Source: Stieleria bergensis
Lineage (GTDB): Bacteria > Planctomycetota > Planctomycetia > Pirellulales > Pirellulaceae
DNA length: 64,000 nucleotides
NCBI GenBank assembly: GCA_007745635.1
Contig: CP036272.1
Span: 4,269,521 to 4,333,520 of the forward strand
Direction of reading: 5' to 3'
This document shows positions 8,297-18,500 of the stretch, piece by piece. The position numbers and the translations under genes were made by a program. Under the pieces are notes generated by a model. That model was not told the DNA's origin. It ran no database searches and saw only the letters and a list, made by a program, of their open reading frames with translations. How positions within the stretch are numbered: the stretch's first letter is position 1; every line of letters starts with the position of its first letter.

Positions 8297-9883
8297 ATGA
8301 CGACGCTAAAATTTTGCGGTGCCGTTGGTACCGTCACCGGTTCTTGCTCTTTGTTGAACACAGCTGGCCTCAAGTTCTTGGTTGACTGTGGCATGTTCCA
8401 GGGCAGCAAGACGACTCAAGAACTGAATTACGGCGAGTTCCCGTTCGACCCGGCGTCGCTGGATTTTCTGTTGCTTACACACGCTCACATTGACCACTCT
8501 GGGTTATTGCCCAAACTGGTCAAGCAAGGCTTTCAGGGCAAAATCTATGCCACAGAAGCGACCTGTGATTTACTGAACTTCATGCTTGCCGATTCAGCCT
8601 ACATTCAAGAATCGGGTGTCAAGCGGTACAATCGCAATCTTCGTCGTCGCGGGTTGCCTGCTGTGCAACCGATCTACACGCTTCAAGACGCCGAGAACAC
8701 GTTAAAGCTCCTGTCTCGGCAGCCTTATGAGACTTGGTTCAGTCCCCAGGATGGCATTCAAGCTCGGTTTTGGAACGCCGGACATTTACTAGGCTCTGCT
8801 TCGGTAGAACTGAAGGTCAAGGAAAAGCCATCATCGGAACCTCTGTCACTTTTATTCTCTGGCGACCTCGGCCCGGAAGAGAAAGCCTTTCACCCGGAGC
8901 CGGACGCGCCCGTTGGATTTGATTACATCGTCTGCGAATCCACTTATGGCAACCGCGAACGTGACGATTACACACTGGAGAATCGTCGCGAAGCTCTGCG
9001 AGAAGAGTTGACCGAAGCTCTGGCGCGGGGCGGCAACGTGGTGATTCCCTCGTTTGCTGTCGAGCGAAGCCAGGAGCTCTTGCACGACATTGGATTCCTG
9101 CTTCGCGAGGGACAAATTCCTCAAGCCGACGTGTACTTGGATTCACCGATGGCCCGGCGAGCGACCGAAGTGTTCATCAAGTACGCCGGTGAGCTTCACG
9201 ATGTGGAGATGGACGAGAGTGAACTGTTTCGCAACAAACGCTTTCACCTGGTCCAGTCTCTAGATGAAAGCAAAGCCATTAACCGGATCACTCGTGGGGC
9301 CATCATCATTTCAGCCAGCGGCATGTGTACCGCAGGGCGAATCAAACACCATTTGGCAAACAATCTTTACCGCCCCGAGGCGACGATCCTGTTTGTCGGT
9401 TATCAAGCCCCTGGAAGCCTGGGGCGGATCATCGTCGATGGGGCCTCAGAAGTCCGCATTCACGGCAAGTCGTACAAAGTTGCCGCCAAGGTTCGTCAGC
9501 TGGGAAACTATTCAGCCCATGCCGATCGAAGCGAACTGCTGCAGTGGATTTTGGACCGCTGCCCGATCACTGGCGGACTGTTTCTGAATCATGGCGAAGA
9601 CGAGGCCCGCCAGGGATTGCGTCAAAACCTGGCCGAAAAGGGCCTCGACGAAACCAGGATCTACTTGCCAGAATTTGATGAGACCTTTGAACTGCGTCCA
9701 GGCACCGGCCCGCTCTCCCAAGGCAACGCCCAGCCGAGACTGGACGTGACCGTCGCAGGACATGACTGGCACAACGATTACGCAGAATTCATGCTCGGTT
9801 TATCCGCGACGCTAGAAAAGAACACCGACGCACAGCGTTATCAACTGCTTAAAGAATTGAAACAGGTTCTTGGGAACCGTTAG
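8297..9883 (+). CDS. Beta-CASP metallo-beta-lactamase RNA-processing protein
   Basis: Starting at the ATG at 8297 gives 528 residues and begins TLKFCGAVGTVTGS, the normal family start. The frame is open 35 codons further upstream but that part has no family similarity. Metal ligands appear in HAHIDH (62-67), and the beta-CASP region carries SASGMCTAGRIKHH, GYQAPGSLGR and SAHADRSE. Proteins of this type (CPSF73/YSH1-like) are zinc-dependent RNA exo- or endonucleases. No KH or other RNA-binding tail is obvious. The next gene starts 7 bases downstream, suggesting one operon with the deoxyhypusine synthase-like and patatin genes. Confidence 0.9.
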   Translation: MTTLKFCGAVGTVTGSCSLLNTAGLKFLVDCGMFQGSKTTQELNYGEFPFDPASLDFLLLTHAHIDHSGLLPKLVKQGFQGKIYATEATCDLLNFMLADSAYIQESGVKRYNRNLRRRGLPAVQPIYTLQDAENTLKLLSRQPYETWFSPQDGIQARFWNAGHLLGSASVELKVKEKPSSEPLSLLFSGDLGPEEKAFHPEPDAPVGFDYIVCESTYGNRERDDYTLENRREALREELTEALARGGNVVIPSFAVERSQELLHDIGFLLREGQIPQADVYLDSPMARRATEVFIKYAGELHDVEMDESELFRNKRFHLVQSLDESKAINRITRGAIIISASGMCTAGRIKHHLANNLYRPEATILFVGYQAPGSLGRIIVDGASEVRIHGKSYKVAAKVRQLGNYSAHADRSELLQWILDRCPITGGLFLNHGEDEARQGLRQNLAEKGLDETRIYLPEFDETFELRPGTGPLSQGNAQPRLDVTVAGHDWHNDYAEFMLGLSATLEKNTDAQRYQLLKELKQVLGNR

Positions 9884-9889
9884 CACGCC

Positions 9890-10933
9890 TTGACAACGCA
9901 GCTCAGTGCCAGCGCGCACCGGCTTCTGCACCACCATGCTGTCCAAATTTTGTTGACCGGAGAATCAAGATTGAACGTTAGCGAGTTTTTAGAACGTCAC
10001 TTTCGTCACTTCAACGCCCGAGAAACCTTGGCCGCTGCCAAGGCTTACCGCGAATTGCTGGCACAAGATGGAAAGATGATGGTCACGCTTGCCGGGGCGA
10101 TGAGCACCGGTGAACTCGGACTGTCCTTGGCGGAAATGATTCGCCAAGACAAGGTCCATGCAATCACCTGTACGGCTGCAAACCTGGAAGAAGATGTCTT
10201 TAACTTAGTCGCCCACGATGAATACCAATTGATCGAAAACTGGCGCGCGCTTTCCGCCGAAGACGAATGCAAACTTCTTGAACAAGGCTTTAACCGAGTC
10301 ACTGACACGTGCATCCCGGAGACAGTGATGCGGCACATTGAAGGCCGCTTGCTGAAACTGTGGCAACAGGCGGATCAAGACAAAGCTCCCAAAACGCCGG
10401 CTGAGTTCTTCTTTGAATTACTGGATGATCCAGACCTGCCGCAACACTTCCAGGTTCCGCGGGAGAACAGCTGGCTAGCGGCAGCGAAGGACAAGAACAT
10501 TCCCGTGATCGTGCCTGGCGTCGAAGACAGCACGCTGGGAAACATCTTTGCCGCCCGAGTGATGGACGGCTCGATCGGTGATCACAACGCGATGCGAAGC
10601 GGCACTTATCAAATGCAGCAACTGGCACAGTGGTACCAGGCAACAACCGCCCAGTCGCCCGTCGGGTTCTTTCAAATCGGCGGTGGCATCGCGGGTGATT
10701 TCCCCATCTGTGTCGTGCCAATGATGCGGCAAGACCTCAAGCTGGACGTTCCCCTGTGGAGTTATTTCTGCCAGATCAGCGACGCGGTGACCAGCTACGG
10801 GGGCTACAGCGGAGCCGTTCCGAATGAAAAAATCACCTGGGAAAAGTTGTCGCTGGAAACACCAAAGTTCATGATCCAAAGCGACGCTTCGATTGTTGCC
10901 CCTTTGATCTTCGCCTACGTTTTGGAATGGTGA
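9890..10933 (+). CDS. Deoxyhypusine synthase-like protein
   Basis: The 347 residues show the DHS fold signatures. These are the NAD-site segment KMMVTLAGAMSTGELG near residues 63-78, CTAANLEEDVF, ACIPE-like DTCIPE, IFFQIGGG-like GFFQIGGGIAGD, and near the end GAVPNEKITWEKL with QSDASIVAPLIFAYV. Lys319 in WEK aligns with the catalytic lysine of eukaryotic DHS (WGK). A TTG at 9890 is the only plausible start after the upstream stop. Bacterial members usually act on polyamines (homospermidine- or agmatine-type chemistry) instead of eIF5A, so the substrate here is uncertain. The gene overlaps the next gene's start at TGATG. Confidence 0.85.
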   Translation: MTTQLSASAHRLLHHHAVQILLTGESRLNVSEFLERHFRHFNARETLAAAKAYRELLAQDGKMMVTLAGAMSTGELGLSLAEMIRQDKVHAITCTAANLEEDVFNLVAHDEYQLIENWRALSAEDECKLLEQGFNRVTDTCIPETVMRHIEGRLLKLWQQADQDKAPKTPAEFFFELLDDPDLPQHFQVPRENSWLAAAKDKNIPVIVPGVEDSTLGNIFAARVMDGSIGDHNAMRSGTYQMQQLAQWYQATTAQSPVGFFQIGGGIAGDFPICVVPMMRQDLKLDVPLWSYFCQISDAVTSYGGYSGAVPNEKITWEKLSLETPKFMIQSDASIVAPLIFAYVLEW

Positions 10934-12744
10934 TGAGCGACGAAACGCTGAAACAGCTCCGGCAACTAGACCTGACCGCCGGGATGAACGAGCATGCCCT
11001 GCAATCGCTGGCTGGCGATTGCAGCATGCAACGTTTCCAGATCGACGAGGCGATCATCGAAGCGGGCCGTCGCGACAATGACGTCTTTCTGATCGCCTCC
11101 GGTCGCGTTCGAAGCTGCTTGCCTGACAGCGCTGAACCGCTGGACTACCGCGGCGCAGGCGCAGCGATCGGGTTCTTGCCCTTTCTGCAAAACACTGCCA
11201 GCAAGGTCAACGTTTTTGCTGACCGCGAATTGGTCGCGTTCAGGCTAGACGCACGCCAACTGCCAACCGTTTTGCAGCGACATCCAATCTTGATGCGCAA
11301 CCTGCTGCGTTGCGTTGGCTTAACCAAGACCGATACACTGGTCCGCCAGCGTCTTAAACCGATCGCCAAGCGAGTCGCCTTCTTGCACACCGGCGAAAGC
11401 ACGCGTCACACCTCCGTTCAGCTTGTCAATCGCTTGCACCAGTTGGATGAGTCCATCGTGTGTGTCAGCGATCAACCCGACAGCAAACTTCCCCGTGCAA
11501 GACCTGTCAAACTTGCGCAACAAACCTCTGTGCCACAAACGTTCCCCGTCGTTGAAACAGAGGGCGAACCTGCGGATCGGATCGTTTACGATTTTTCATT
11601 CAGCACGCTGATGGATTCGCCAGCCGCGATCTCCTGGCTGGTCGAACAGATGGATCAATTCTATCTGTTACTGACACCGGACTGCCATCAAACGCTAGCG
11701 CCGTTGATCAGCAAACTGATCGACCGACTGAATGAGCAACAGCGCCACATCGACTTTATCTGGCAACTGGCCACCAACACACAAGTTGCCCCAAAGACTG
11801 AATTGCAGTTTCGCCGTGACTTCAAAGTCCATTGCGATGAGAGCGTTAGCTTGGAACGCGTGATTCATGCCCTGCGAAACGTTAGCATCGGGATCGCGAT
11901 GGGCGGAGGCGCCGCGCGAGGGATGTCTCACTTTGGAGTTCTGCGAACCCTTGAAAATGCCGGCATCGTGATCGATCGCATGGCGGGCACCAGTGTCGGA
12001 GCGATGGTGGGAGTGATCTATTGCTGCGGTCACAGTGTTGATTACGGCATTGATCACTTTACACAGTCACTGAAACTGCCTTGGCCGTACACGAAACTGC
12101 CTAACGGCGGGCGGTTGTTCCTGCTGCGCAAGTTCCGTAAACGCTCGTGGGAGTCCATGTTACGCGAACACTTAAACGACTGGACACTGGCTCAAGCGCA
12201 GATCCCGATCAGCACCGTGTGCGTGGATTTGATCACAGGGAAACAACTGGTTCGCCAGGACGGGGATGCCGTTCATGCGATCCTGGAAAGCATCAACCTG
12301 CCCTTCATGGCCGTGCCGATTTGCCGGGATGGAAAAGTCATGGTCGATGGCGGGCTGACCAACGTCGTGCCCACCGATGTGCTGATTAACCAAGGTTGTG
12401 ACTACGTGATTGCAGTCAACCTTTCCAATCGCCTGTCACGCAACTTCGAAGGCAACACCTCACAGACGCCAACCGACGACATGAAGCCGCCAAACCTGGG
12501 GCAGGTTTGGGGCCGCGTTTTGGATGTTCACACCTGCAACATCAGCCAACATTCGGTTCAGCAAGCCGATCTGTGCATCAATCCAAACGTTGCCGAGATC
12601 GACATCACCAACTTTGGTGCCACCCGACGCATTGCCGAAATTGGCCGTCACGCGTGTGAGCCAGTGATCCCGGACCTCAAACAGGCCCTGCACCAGCTTG
12701 ACGCCAAGTTATTTCCGTTGCCCGAAACGTCAACGAGCGTTTAG
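10933..12744 (+). CDS. Cyclic-nucleotide-binding patatin-like phospholipase
   Basis: The ATG at 10933 overlaps the stop of the upstream gene (TGATG); an ATG at 10927 is the alternative. An N-terminal cNMP-binding-like domain (about residues 10-140) is followed by a linker region (about 180-310) and a patatin domain. The patatin domain has the oxyanion loop GGGAARG (about 324-330), the nucleophile elbow GTSVG (Ser about 354) and the second catalytic residue in VDGGLTN (Asp about 472). This layout matches the neuropathy-target-esterase/Rv2565 group of serine lysophospholipases. It is probably associated with the inner membrane although no transmembrane helix is evident. All catalytic residues are present. 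Tight coupling to the DHS-like gene suggests co-expression. Confidence 0.9.
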   Translation: MSDETLKQLRQLDLTAGMNEHALQSLAGDCSMQRFQIDEAIIEAGRRDNDVFLIASGRVRSCLPDSAEPLDYRGAGAAIGFLPFLQNTASKVNVFADRELVAFRLDARQLPTVLQRHPILMRNLLRCVGLTKTDTLVRQRLKPIAKRVAFLHTGESTRHTSVQLVNRLHQLDESIVCVSDQPDSKLPRARPVKLAQQTSVPQTFPVVETEGEPADRIVYDFSFSTLMDSPAAISWLVEQMDQFYLLLTPDCHQTLAPLISKLIDRLNEQQRHIDFIWQLATNTQVAPKTELQFRRDFKVHCDESVSLERVIHALRNVSIGIAMGGGAARGMSHFGVLRTLENAGIVIDRMAGTSVGAMVGVIYCCGHSVDYGIDHFTQSLKLPWPYTKLPNGGRLFLLRKFRKRSWESMLREHLNDWTLAQAQIPISTVCVDLITGKQLVRQDGDAVHAILESINLPFMAVPICRDGKVMVDGGLTNVVPTDVLINQGCDYVIAVNLSNRLSRNFEGNTSQTPTDDMKPPNLGQVWGRVLDVHTCNISQHSVQQADLCINPNVAEIDITNFGATRRIAEIGRHACEPVIPDLKQALHQLDAKLFPLPETSTSV

Positions 12745-12786
12745 CGCGTTGCGTGTTGCCAGCCAGTAAGTGGCAGGGCGCGGATT

Positions 12787-14253
12787 CTACTTGCGTTTTT
12801 TCGGTTTAAATTGAGGACCGTTGTCGGCCGGCATGGACTCATGCCACTTCAGGAGTTGCGTTTTCAACTGCTGAGCGACCTCTGGATTATCGGCGGCCAA
12901 ATTCTGCGATTCACCGGGATCGCTAACGACATCATACAGTTCAATCCGATCGCCGTCGTAGTCGCAGAGCAGTTTCCACTGGCGGTGCCGAACAGCCAAA
13001 TCGGGCAAATGGTTGTACTGTTGAAAACGCTTGCGATCAGGAGGACGGCGGAAGAAAATCGGCTTGGACCGTGATTCGTTGGACTGACCGAGCAATACCT
13101 TGCTGAGTGGTTCGCCGTCGAATTCCACTCCAGCGGGACACTCCGTCCCCGTTAAATCGAGCAGCGAAGGCACCAGGTCAATCGCGCTAAACACGGATTC
13201 ATCATTGGTTGTTCCCGCCTGGGATGGATCGATCAGACCGGGAGCCCAAACAATCAGCGGTGAACGAATCCCGCCTTCGAAGAGCGTCGCCTTCATGCCT
13301 CGGAATGGCCCCGCCGAACCAGCCTGGACGTCAGGTCCGTTATCACTGCAGACGACGATAATGGTGTTGTCTCGCAAGCGCGGCGACTGACGGACATGGT
13401 CGAACAGGACGCCCAATTGTTCATCCATGGTATCCAGCACGGCATGATACAAGTCGCGGCGCAGGTTGGTTCCTCGGCGGGCGCGAGGTGGAAAATACGG
13501 GCTATGAACGTCGTCCGGCCACAGGTTGACGTAGAACGGTTGGTCCCGTTTATCTGCCCACTTGATGAACTCGACGGCGGCTTCGCAAAAGGTTTCGGTA
13601 ATGGTTGAACGGTCTTCCCAGGTAATTGGGCCGCGGCCAAGGTTATCGCTTCCCAAGCCGTGCTTTTGTGGCGGTTTGCCATCATAGGCATCTTTCAACG
13701 GCAACACACGTGGCCCGAGGCCTTCAAAGTTGGTCAATGATTCATCAAAGCCATACTCGCTGATCAACGGAGCTTCCCCGACATCGCGCTGGCCGCCCAG
13801 GTGCCATTTTCCAAAGTGGCCCGTTGCATAGCCGGATTCATGCAGTGAACGCACCAACATTGGCGCCGACAGGTCCAGCCACTGGGCCATGCCACGATCA
13901 TCATTGGCCCGACGGTTACTGAGATACGACGTGATTTGCCAGCGTTGTGGATACTGGCCAGTGGAGATCGCGGCCCGCGACGGGGAACAGATCGGTGAGT
14001 TCACATAGAACTGTTCAAAGCGAAGGCCTTCTTTTGCCAAACGGTCAATGTGTTGCGTCTGAACAGCTTGGCCACCAAAGGAGGAAAAATCGCCCCAGCC
14101 CATGTCGTCAATGAACACCAAGATCACATTCGGTCGCTTTGTTTGTTTCGTTTCAGCATTCACCTTTGGCCCCGTTGGCAATCCAACGACCACCAGAGAG
14201 AAACTCAGTAAGGCAAGAAACACTTGTCTAAAAGAAAGTCGAACGAAAGCCAT
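12787..14253 (-). CDS. Secreted type I sulfatase
   Basis: The 488 residues begin with a signal peptide (hydrophobic VFLALLSFSLVVVGL). The sulfatase core has metal ligands in FIDDMGWGD (49-50), the formylglycine motif CSPSR with Cys89, GKWHLGG, and SDNGPD with a downstream metal site. It should hydrolyse sulfate esters, typically from algal polysaccharides, in the periplasm or outside, once a formylglycine-generating enzyme has modified Cys89. No such enzyme gene lies in the window. It is convergent with the patatin gene, 42 bases apart, and divergent from the membrane protein at 14390. The tail is Lys-rich (KPKKRK). Confidence 0.95.
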   Translation of the reverse strand: MAFVRLSFRQVFLALLSFSLVVVGLPTGPKVNAETKQTKRPNVILVFIDDMGWGDFSSFGGQAVQTQHIDRLAKEGLRFEQFYVNSPICSPSRAAISTGQYPQRWQITSYLSNRRANDDRGMAQWLDLSAPMLVRSLHESGYATGHFGKWHLGGQRDVGEAPLISEYGFDESLTNFEGLGPRVLPLKDAYDGKPPQKHGLGSDNLGRGPITWEDRSTITETFCEAAVEFIKWADKRDQPFYVNLWPDDVHSPYFPPRARRGTNLRRDLYHAVLDTMDEQLGVLFDHVRQSPRLRDNTIIVVCSDNGPDVQAGSAGPFRGMKATLFEGGIRSPLIVWAPGLIDPSQAGTTNDESVFSAIDLVPSLLDLTGTECPAGVEFDGEPLSKVLLGQSNESRSKPIFFRRPPDRKRFQQYNHLPDLAVRHRQWKLLCDYDGDRIELYDVVSDPGESQNLAADNPEVAQQLKTQLLKWHESMPADNGPQFKPKKRK

Positions 14254-14297
14254 GGTTAAGTTTTGGTAAGGATTGAAGCGTCATGGGAACAAACAGG

Positions 14298-14312
14298 GGA
14301 ACAACATGTTCC
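14298..14312. promoter_or_regulatory. Palindrome in a divergent promoter region
   Basis: GGAACA-ACA-TGTTCC is a perfect 6-bp inverted repeat with a 3-base spacer. It lies between the divergent sulfatase (starting 14253) and membrane-protein (starting 14390) genes. The position fits an operator for either gene. The binding protein is unknown. Confidence 0.35.
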
Positions 14313-14389
14313 GCATGGACCAATGGAGGCGTTATGATTTTTACCATCAGCGCAATTCAATGGTCGCCGCTATTGTAGCCGGAGCTTGA

Positions 14390-15217
14390 ATGGATTGTTT
14401 GCCAGACCAGTCTGTGAGCACCCATTTAGAGATGCAACTTGAAAACCCTTACCGTAGTCCTGAGACCGTTCTTGAGGCGCCCCCTGAATCACTTGATCAA
14501 AACCAAGGAAACGTCACGGCGGCTCAGATCGTGATGGCACGACAGGGGCTGAGCGGCGTGATTGTTTGCGTCGCCCTGGCAACCGCAGTCATGCTGTCCA
14601 CTTTGTTCGGCTTGCTTTTTCAAAATGGGACGGCTGACAATCAACGGTCCGTCCTCACGCATGTTTTGAGAATGATCGGCGGCTGGGGAATCCTGCCCTA
14701 CTTGGTGGTCCTGCTGCTTGCAATCTTCCTTCCATTCAGTTGCCTGCGAGTTGCTCAAGCGGTTAGCAAACATCGCCAGTTATCACTGTTAGCAATTGTC
14801 CTGTATTACGTCGCCGGCATCTTGGTACTGGTCGGTGTCATGCAAGTCCACCGCATCGGGGCTTTGATCGGATTGACTCCGCTGTTCCTGGCGTCGGCAT
14901 ATTCCACGTTTCTGATCGCCGTGGCATTGATGCTGCTAACACAGCGCGAGCTGGCCAAGATGTGCCACGATGCTGTGCCGGTAAAGCTGACGGGATTGGC
15001 GATCTTTTGCTTCGCCGTCTCTGGGGTTGCCACCACGACACTGGCAATGGCCCGTGAGTTGCGATTTGGGTTTCAGTTTGCCAGCGAGCCAGTTGCCAGC
15101 GGTCTCAGTGTGGCGGTGCTGTCTGTTGTGCTGGGATTCATGCTCTGGTTGGCCATCGGTTGCCGGTTACGATTCCGCTCGCTCATCCAATTGACGGCCA
15201 CAGAGGAAAAGGCCTAA
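14390..15217 (+). CDS. Six-helix membrane protein, planctomycete type
   Basis: The product is 275 residues. A soluble N-terminus carrying ENPYRSPE, a motif common at the start of planctomycete membrane proteins, precedes about six hydrophobic segments (near residues 52-76, 100-122, 133-153, 158-185, 203-222 and 232-255). An internal ATG at 14432 just before QLENPYRSP is an equally good start. No catalytic motif is visible. It stands alone with no operon partner. Function unknown. Confidence 0.75.
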   Translation: MDCLPDQSVSTHLEMQLENPYRSPETVLEAPPESLDQNQGNVTAAQIVMARQGLSGVIVCVALATAVMLSTLFGLLFQNGTADNQRSVLTHVLRMIGGWGILPYLVVLLLAIFLPFSCLRVAQAVSKHRQLSLLAIVLYYVAGILVLVGVMQVHRIGALIGLTPLFLASAYSTFLIAVALMLLTQRELAKMCHDAVPVKLTGLAIFCFAVSGVATTTLAMARELRFGFQFASEPVASGLSVAVLSVVLGFMLWLAIGCRLRFRSLIQLTATEEKA

Positions 15218-15587
15218 GACACTGGCCCGTGTTTTTGGGATCGTGATTTTGGGATCGTGTTTGCCATCAGGCTGCGGCAATTTGCCATGCATCGAGCGAG
15301 AAGCAATCGGTGTTGGCAGGCACACCCCCGCAGAGGACTCAAAACTGGCAAGTTTTAGCGTCGAGCCGCAGGAAATACCATTTTCATGGGTCTGCCCACG
15401 GTGACCATTTGGCAGCGATGGGTTAAATTCTGGACTCACAGCACGTCATCACAGTGAGTCATTGCCCCCTCTGCGGACATCCTGCAACCCACACGCTCTC
15501 TGGATGCCTGTGGTTGGCGGTTGACGTCACGCCGACTGCTGTTGATTGTTGAAACGATAGGAAATTTCGAGCTAGGAAATCCGGTTC
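15218..15587. other. Intergenic region before pyc
   Basis: This holds a short direct repeat TTTTGGGATCGTG (about 15232-15260) just after the membrane-protein stop. The rest shows no gene, hairpin or recognised RNA. It presumably carries the pyc promoter. Confidence 0.4.
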
Positions 15588-18500
15588 ATGACAATTCGTC
15601 CCTTCAAAAAACTTCTTGTTGCCAACCGCAGCGAAATTGCGACTCGAGTCTTCCGCAGTGCCTCGGAATTGGGCATTCGCACGGTAGCGATTTATTCGCA
15701 TGAAGATCGCTATGCGTTGCATCGTTTCAAGGCGGACGAAGCGTACCAGATTGGTCAGCCGGGCGAGCCGATTCGATCGTACTTGAACGTTGAAGCAATC
15801 GTTGCGCTCTGCAAAAAGCACGACATCGATGCGGTGCACCCTGGCTATGGCTTTTTATCCGAACGATCAGCCTTTGCCCAAGCCTTGGAAGAGGCCGGCA
15901 TCACCTTTGTTGGGCCCAGCGTCAATTCGCTCAATCAACTTGGCGACAAGATGTCGGCGCGGATTCTGGCCCAGAAAGCCGATGTACCGGTCTTGGGCGG
16001 AGAAAACAAGCCACTGACGGATCCCGATGAAGCTGTCGCACTAGCGGAAAACATGGGTTTTCCCGTGATGTTGAAAGCCGCCCACGGTGGCGGTGGGCGT
16101 GGGATGCGCGTGGTGCAATCCGCTGATGAATTGCCCGCACAACTGGAAGCCGCTCGACGCGAATCGCAAACCGCCTTCGGTAGCGACGAAGTCTTCCTGG
16201 AGAAATTTGTCCAGCGAGCCCGTCACATTGAAGTTCAGATCGTTGGTGATGGTGACAATCTGGTGCACCTGTATGAACGTGATTGCAGTGTTCAGCGCCG
16301 CCACCAGAAGGTCGTTGAACTCGCACCGGCGCCCAACCTTGATGCCGATGTTCGAGACGCGCTATGCGAAGCCGCGCTGCGGATCGGTCATGCTGTCGGC
16401 ACGGAAACCGGTTGCTATGAAAACGCCGGAACCGTTGAGTTCTTGCTAGACACCGAGACCAACAAATTTTACTTCATCGAAGTCAATCCACGGATCCAAG
16501 TCGAACACACGGTGACCGAAGAAGTCACTGGGATCGACATCGTCCGCACGCAAATTTTGATTGCTCAAGGCCACAAACTGAGCGACACAGTCGTCGGCGT
16601 CCCGGCACAAAAAGACATCCACACCACCGGCTTTGCCATGCAATGCCGCGTGACCACCGAAGACCCCAGCAGCCAGTTCCGTCCCGATTACGGACGGATC
16701 AGCCACTATCGATCGGCGGCCGGCCTAGGCATTCGCCTGGATGCTGGCACCGCATTCAGTGGTGCGGTGGTCAACCCGTTCTACGATTCGATGCTGGTCA
16801 AAGTCACCGCGCGGGCTTCCTCGCTGGCGGCAGCTGCCTCGCGGATGGATCGGTGTCTCCAAGAATTCCGAATTCGCGGCGTCAAAACGAACATTCCGTT
16901 TTTGATGAAACTGATCAGCCACCCGACCTTCTTGGCTGGCGAAGCAACGACGCGAATGATCGACAACACGCCAGAGCTGTTTGAACTTCCTAAGCGACGT
17001 GACCGCGCAACCAAGCTGTTGACGTACATTGGGGAAACCATCGTCAACTCGAATTCGCTGGTTGTCGGTCGCCCTGAAGCGACGCGACGTGTGCCTGCAC
17101 CGCTGCCTGAAACGAACCCACTGGCCCCCTTGCCCAAGGGCACCAAGGATATCTTCCGTGAATCAGGTGTCGAAGGACTGGTCAAGTGGATCAACCAGCA
17201 AAAGGGTCTGCTGCTGACCGATACCACGATGCGAGACGCGCACCAGTCTTTGCTGGCCACTCGTGTCCGAACCTACGACATGTTGCAAATTGCCCCCGCG
17301 TACGCTCAGCATGCCTCGCAATTATTTTCTTTAGAAATGTGGGGCGGTGCCACCTTTGACACCAGCATGCGATTCTTGAAAGAATCCCCCTGGCAGCGTC
17401 TGGCCGATTTGCGTCAAGCGATTCCCAATGTTCTGACCCAAATGTTGCTGCGTGCCAGCAACGCCGTGGGCTACACAAACTATCCCGATAACGTCGTGCG
17501 TTTGTTTGTGCGTGAAGCGGTCCAGGCCGGCATGGATGTCTTCCGCGTTTTTGATGCCCTGAACTGGCAAGACAACATGCGTGTCGCAATGGAAGCGGTG
17601 ATCGAAGAAGGCGGCATCTGCGAAGCCTCGATCTGCTACACCGGCGATTTACAGAACCCAGGCCGTACCAAGTATGACATGCAGTACTATGTCGACTTGG
17701 CCAAGAACCTGGAAAAGATGGGTGCTCACCTGTTGGCCATTAAAGACATGGCAGGGTTGCTCAAGCCCAAGGCAGCGACCGAGTTAGTCAAAACGCTCAA
17801 GCAAGAAATTGGCATTCCGATTCACTTGCACACGCACGACACAGCGGGCATCCAAGCATCAACCATTTTGGCAGCTGCTGACGAAGGCTTGCAGATCGCC
17901 GATGCTGCCCTGGCACCGATGTCTGGCGGCACCAGCCAAGTGAACCTCAATGCGATCGTTGAAGCACTGCGTGACACGCCGCGTGAAAGTGATTTGTCCA
18001 CCGAAGCGTTGACTCAGCTGGCCACTTACTGGCAGGCCGCACGCGAGTTCTATCGTCCCTTTGAAAGCGACGTCTTGCCCGCAACCGGTGACTTGTATGA
18101 ACACGAAATGCCCGGTGGCCAGTACACGAACTTGTTTCAACAAGCTCGTGCATTGGGACTGGCCGATCAGTGGGCCAATGTCTGCAAAGCGTATGCACAA
18201 GTCAATCAGTTGTTCGGCGACATCGTCAAAGTGACTCCGACCAGTAAAGCCGTTGGCGACATGGCACTGTTCCTGGTTGCCAACGAAATGTCCGCTCAGG
18301 AAGTCTTGACCAGTGACAAAGCGCTGGCCTACCCGACCAGCGTTCTGGACTTGATCGGCGGTCGCATGGGACAGCCACCAGGCGGATTCCCACAACCGGT
18401 AATGGACAAAATCCTTGGCGATCAGGCACCTGTGCTGACGCGTCCCGGTGAATCGATGCCGGATGCTGATGTCGGCGAGTCCAGCAAACAGGCTGCGGAA

